Positions 60,577 to 64,000 of a stretch of 64,000 nucleotides of DNA are shown here, piece by piece. How positions within the stretch are numbered: position 1 is the stretch's first letter; the number at the start of each line of letters is the position of its first letter. Source of the stretch: DATLYH01 sp035575035 (GTDB lineage: Bacteria; Planctomycetota; Planctomycetia; Gemmatales; Gemmataceae); assembly GCA_035575035.1 (NCBI GenBank), contig DATLYH010000339.1, positions 1 to 64,000 on the forward strand, given 5' to 3'. The notes under the pieces are model-generated. The model was given only the letters and a program-made list of their open reading frames with translations. It made no database searches and had not been told where the DNA came from. The translations under genes and the position numbers were made by a program.

Positions 60577-60885
60577 CCGGACAGCATCCATCCCTCCTAC
60601 CCGATTGCTGCGCCCGAGTCGTAGAACTGTCTCCGGGCAACCCCACCGCACAACAGGGTTAGGAGCGTGGCGATCTCCTCGGCCGCGTAGACGGTGCCCA
60701 GGCCCCTCGCCCAGTCGCCGCCGGTAGCCGCCCACCATTTCCGGGTCAGCGCCGTCAGGGCCCTTCTCGGGGAGTTGCATGCTGGCTCGCTCTCAGATCT
60801 GGGGCGTGTCCCCGAGGAAAGGGAAAGACGCGCTGCTAAGCAGCGGGTCGGGGGGAAAGTTTTGTCAGCGCCTCGTATCGAGGAA

Positions 60886-60966
60886 CCCGTCGCTGGCGCT
60901 CCGGGCTGGTATTCCCCGTCGCCGGTGCTCCAGGCTGGTATTCCCCGTTGCCGGCGCTCCGGGCTG
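60886..60966. repeat. Family A repeat, three direct copies
   Basis: Three direct units of the type CCCGTCGCYGGYGCTCCRGGCTG follow one another (from about 60886, 60915 and 60944). Confidence 0.8.
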
Positions 60967-61035
60967 ATAGGAAGCGACTCGGCGAGTGAGAGGATACCCG
61001 AAGAACGGCGACGGTCGGCGGTGCTTCATGCCGAA

Positions 61036-61065
61036 TTGACAGGTCAGACGCGGCTGGGCTATAGT
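61036..61065 (+). promoter_or_regulatory. Candidate sigma70-like promoter of the large kinase gene
   Basis: Consensus TTGACA (61036-61041), 18-base spacer, TATAGT (61060-61065). This is the best promoter match in the window, about 220 bases before ATG 61287. Confidence 0.6.
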
Positions 61066-61286
61066 AGGATGTTTGTAGAAGACCCCTGCCCGGATCGCCG
61101 CTGATTCGTGTGCCAAGCCCCCTTCTGTCTGGAACCATGCGGCGGTCGCGGCCGTGGGCCAATCGCTAGCCTTATTCGGGCGAGTTCGGCGCTGCCGGGG
61201 CGCGCGGCCCGCAGAGGCGCGGATGCCTTGGCCGCTCGGGGATATCGCTTACGTCAACACCGTCTTGACGGGGTGGTCCTCTGGAT

Positions 61287-64000
61287 ATGCCAACGTCGCA
61301 GCAGCCCAGGGGCGAGGAACACTCGGGGGTGCAACCCTCCCCGCCGAGTCCACCGCCTGAGCCCCCAGGCAAGGCGGCACCGGATCGCTCCGGCGGCGAC
61401 GATGGTAAGCCTTCGTCTCCCTCCACCGAACCGGCCGCCAAGGGCCTCGAGATGTTCCTCCCGGAGCCGGAGCCTACCGACGACTCCCCCACGGTGATCT
61501 CGCGCGCGCCGCCGCGGCCTGCTCCGTCGGACGAATCCTTTGCCGGTACGCTGCGCGGCCGGCGGTTGGCCCACTTCGAATTGATCGAGCCGATCGGCGT
61601 CGGCGGGATGGCGGCAGTCATCCGCGCTCGTGACACGCAGCTCGACCGCCCGGTGGCCTTGAAGATCCTGCCGCCGGAGATGGCCAACGACCCGGAGAGC
61701 GTCAAGCGCTTTCACCAGGAGGCGCGGGCGGCCGCCCGGCTGGACCACGAGAACATCGCCCGGGTCTTTTTCTGCGGCGAGGACCAGGGGTTGCACTTCA
61801 TCGCCTTCGAATTCGTCGAAGGGGTTAACCTGCGCACCCTCCTGGAGCGCCGCGGCCGGCTGCCGGTGGCTGAGGCCGTCCACTATCTCCTGCAGATCGC
61901 CACCGGCCTGGAACATGCCGCCTCCCGTGGCGTTGTCCACCGCGACATCAAGCCGTCCAACATCATCATCAGCCCTAACGGTCGGGCCAAGCTGGTGGAC
62001 ATGGGCCTGGCCCGCTCGCTGGACCGGCAGAGCGACGCCGGCCTGACCCAGTCGGGGGTGACGCTCGGCACCTTCGACTACATCTCGCCGGAGCAGGCCC
62101 TGGAGCCGCGCGAGGCCGATGTCCGCAGCGACATCTACTCGCTGGGCTGCACCTTTTACCACGTGCTCACCGGCCAACCCCCTGTCCCGGAGGGGACGGC
62201 CGCCAAGAAGCTGCACCACCACCAGCATGTCGCCCCCATCGACCCGCGTGAGTTGAATCCGGAGATCCCCGATGAGTTGGCCGCCATACTCGCCCGGATG
62301 ATGGCCAAGGACCCCAAGGACCGCTACGCCCACGTCGGGCAGCTGGTCCGGCATCTGATCGGGGTGGCCCAGAAACTGGGACTCAACGCTGAGGTTCCCG
62401 AGGGACTGCTGTTCGTGGATGCTCCCCTGCCCGACCCGCCCCGTGCCCGTCCCATCCTGCTGGCCGCAGTGGCGGCGACGGCGCTGGTCGGCCTCATCCT
62501 GCTGCTGGGGCGGACCGGCGGCCCGGCGACCTCGCCCAGCGATCCGGTCTTCCGGGTTCCCCCCGATCGGCCTCCTCCGGCCCCGCGCGCTGACCGGCCC
62601 GACCAATCCCCCCGGACCCGTCTGCCGGCCCCAGCGGAGACGCCTAACGGTACGGCCCCGCAGCGAGGCCCGAAGGTGGCCGTGTTCAACCCGCCCCATC
62701 CCCAGGCCCGGGACCTGGCCCGGTTCTTGCGCGAGAACCAGGGGGCCGACGAGATCCAGGTCGTGCTGAACGGCGACCTGGAACTGGGGGGCGCCTGGCA
62801 GGGGGACGAGTCCGCCTCCGTGTCGAGCCTGGTCTTTGAGGCGCCGAAGGTGACGATCGAGGGACGGTCGGGCGCCCGGCCAACCATCCGGCTAAAGTAC
62901 GACCTGCGCCTGCCGTCCCCGGCCGACGGCCTTCTGGCGGCCCTGGTGATCCGGGGCGGCGAAGGAACGCTCAAGAACCTGCGCCTCGTCGTTGATGCCG
63001 CCTCGTCGCAGGCATCTATGGCCGGCGTTCTCTTTCAGGGCGGCAAGGGCCATAAGATCCACGGTTGTGAATTCCTTCAGGAGAACCCGCCGCCTGAGCC
63101 GGTACTCGATGGGCCGGACGAGCGCCCCGGGCCGCCGCGCCTGACTTCCGTGGTGGTGGACGCCGGCCGGGATCCGGCGGTGGCCGTCGAGATCAAGGAG
63201 TGCTATTTCGCTCGGGTTCAGGATGAAAAGGGGCTCTACCGCGTTGCCCAGGATGCCGTCCGCCTGATCGGGCCGGGCCGCGTCCTCGCCGCCCACTGCG
63301 CCTTCGCCCCACACACTATCCTGTTCCACCTGGCCCGTGGTGGAAGCATTTCCCAGGAAGCCATGCTCGCCCTAGAGAATTGCTCGGCGATGGCGGCCGG
63401 TGACTGGACCGCGTTCCATCTCGAGGACTCAACCCCGTGTCGGCTTGAGGTCAAGAACTGCCTGTTTTCGCGCGTAGGCGCGGACCCGGACGCCGAGCCT
63501 GGAAGCAGCGCCGACCGGCGAGCCGTGCTGATCCATCAGGCCGGCCGGCCGCCGACAGCGCTGAAGTACGTCGGTTTCCAGAACTGTTACCACAACCTCA
63601 CCGCCTTCTGGGTCCGGCCGACGCTGGACGAGAGCGAGGCGGAGATTGCCAGCTGGGAAGCCTTCGCCGAAGAGGTCCGCAAGGTCGGCGGCGAGGAGGG
63701 GCAGGATGTCAAGTCGGTGGTGCTGAAGCAGAGCCCTTGGCAGGAGGCCGACCCGCTGGACATGCTCCGGCAAGGCCGGCCGCAGCAGGCTTTCCTGGTC
63801 AACCTCAAACTTCGAGAACTGCGGTACGGGCCCGACCTCAAGCAGCTGCTCGGGGTTGAGCGCTGCGCCTGGGGAACCTCCTACCCCAATGTGCCGCCGC
63901 TGCCGCCGGAGGACCGGCCGACCGAGCCGGTCGCGGCCGTCCGCGAGTTGGTAGTTGATCCAGCCGTTGCGAGTGTCGGCAACGGCGTCTACCGCACGCT
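61287..64000 (+). CDS. Ser/Thr protein kinase with beta-helix-like extracellular domain (3' end outside window)
   Basis: At least 904 residues, open at the right edge. Order: a Pro/Ser-rich N-terminus (1-95), a Hanks kinase domain (about 100-370; glycine loop IGVGGMAAVIR, VALKIL, HRDIKPSNIIIS near 219, VDMG instead of DFG, GTFDYISPEQAL), one membrane helix (ILLAAVAATALVGLILLLG, about 389-408), and a long extracellular part with repeated short N-C-x-F strands (IKECYFARV, VKNCLFSRV, FQNCYHN) typical of right-handed parallel beta-helices. The outer domain may sense carbohydrate. ATG 61287 has a stop 21 bases upstream in frame. Confidence 0.82.
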   Translation, partial: MPTSQQPRGEEHSGVQPSPPSPPPEPPGKAAPDRSGGDDGKPSSPSTEPAAKGLEMFLPEPEPTDDSPTVISRAPPRPAPSDESFAGTLRGRRLAHFELIEPIGVGGMAAVIRARDTQLDRPVALKILPPEMANDPESVKRFHQEARAAARLDHENIARVFFCGEDQGLHFIAFEFVEGVNLRTLLERRGRLPVAEAVHYLLQIATGLEHAASRGVVHRDIKPSNIIISPNGRAKLVDMGLARSLDRQSDAGLTQSGVTLGTFDYISPEQALEPREADVRSDIYSLGCTFYHVLTGQPPVPEGTAAKKLHHHQHVAPIDPRELNPEIPDELAAILARMMAKDPKDRYAHVGQLVRHLIGVAQKLGLNAEVPEGLLFVDAPLPDPPRARPILLAAVAATALVGLILLLGRTGGPATSPSDPVFRVPPDRPPPAPRADRPDQSPRTRLPAPAETPNGTAPQRGPKVAVFNPPHPQARDLARFLRENQGADEIQVVLNGDLELGGAWQGDESASVSSLVFEAPKVTIEGRSGARPTIRLKYDLRLPSPADGLLAALVIRGGEGTLKNLRLVVDAASSQASMAGVLFQGGKGHKIHGCEFLQENPPPEPVLDGPDERPGPPRLTSVVVDAGRDPAVAVEIKECYFARVQDEKGLYRVAQDAVRLIGPGRVLAAHCAFAPHTILFHLARGGSISQEAMLALENCSAMAAGDWTAFHLEDSTPCRLEVKNCLFSRVGADPDAEPGSSADRRAVLIHQAGRPPTALKYVGFQNCYHNLTAFWVRPTLDESEAEIASWEAFAEEVRKVGGEEGQDVKSVVLKQSPWQEADPLDMLRQGRPQQAFLVNLKLRELRYGPDLKQLLGVERCAWGTSYPNVPPLPPEDRPTEPVAAVRELVVDPAVASVGNGVYRT

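Larger units (their letters stand above)
60259..61286. other. Long intergenic region with structured RNA, repeats and a promoter
   Basis: About 1 kb between divergent genes. It holds the hairpin series at 60396-60576, family A repeats at 60886-60966 and the promoter at 61036-61065. No convincing protein gene is present. Confidence 0.5.

Noticed and set aside
61254..62699. 481-codon minus-strand frame
   Set aside because: Antisense to the kinase, whose catalytic motifs are unmistakable on the plus strand.

Overview
The window looks like chromosomal DNA of a high-GC planctomycete, most likely of the Gemmata group. Evidence: four DUF1559 pseudopilin-like genes, DUF1501 and DUF1080 proteins, a TIGR03067 protein, a PmoA/DUF6807 protein, Tat-type secreted proteins, many small lipoproteins, Hanks-type kinases and a complex I operon. 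No rRNA, tRNA, CRISPR array, transposase or phage gene was recognised. The taxonomic call is an inference from gene content.

Layout. 1-2.2 kb: a truncated gene, a TPR protein and a Rieske protein. 2.2-10 kb (- strand): TolC-like efflux lipoprotein, Mpo1-like membrane protein, secreted alpha/beta hydrolase, LOG-family protein and a membrane PQQ-propeller protein. 10-12.2 kb (+): 2-hydroxyacid dehydrogenase and HpcH/HpaI aldolase. 12.2-18 kb (-): a lipoprotein relic, an acyltransferase/ACP/acyl-adenylate ligase fusion, PmoA-like protein and site-2 protease. 18-20.7 kb (+): two secreted proteins of unknown function. 20.9-30.8 kb (-): complex I genes nuoH-J-K-L-M-N, then a small helical protein and tatD, mostly with overlapping or adjacent ends. 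31-42.9 kb: scpB, lipoprotein plus DUF1559, GntR regulator, heparan-glucosaminide acetyltransferase-like protein, Tat-exported protein, DUF1501, membrane glycosyltransferase, acidic protein, DUF1559. 43-48.3 kb: lipoprotein, a serine hydrolase/NamZ fusion, degenerate HAD protein, FabZ-like dehydratase and TrmB. 48.4-55.7 kb: two more DUF1559 genes, a lipoprotein, TIGR03067, DUF1080, a kinase coupled to an ABC-2-like membrane protein. 55.7-64 kb: Cys-rich lipoprotein, DinG-like helicase, GH3 protein, a lone ABC ATPase, a candidate structured RNA, and a large kinase with a beta-helix-like C-terminus that runs off the window.

The most distinctive feature is the set of short palindromic or tandem repeat families scattered between genes. 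Some copies are read through in frame inside genes: the helicase near 57.4 kb, the serine hydrolase/NamZ linker near 44.6 kb, and the gene ends near 59.5 kb. Several genes have recognisable sigma70-like promoters with 17-18 bp spacers. No defence island or other obvious novel multigene system was found. The best candidates for new biology are the structured RNA at about 60.4-60.58 kb, the in-frame repeat insertions, the fusion enzymes, and the expanded NuoL/NuoM subunits.
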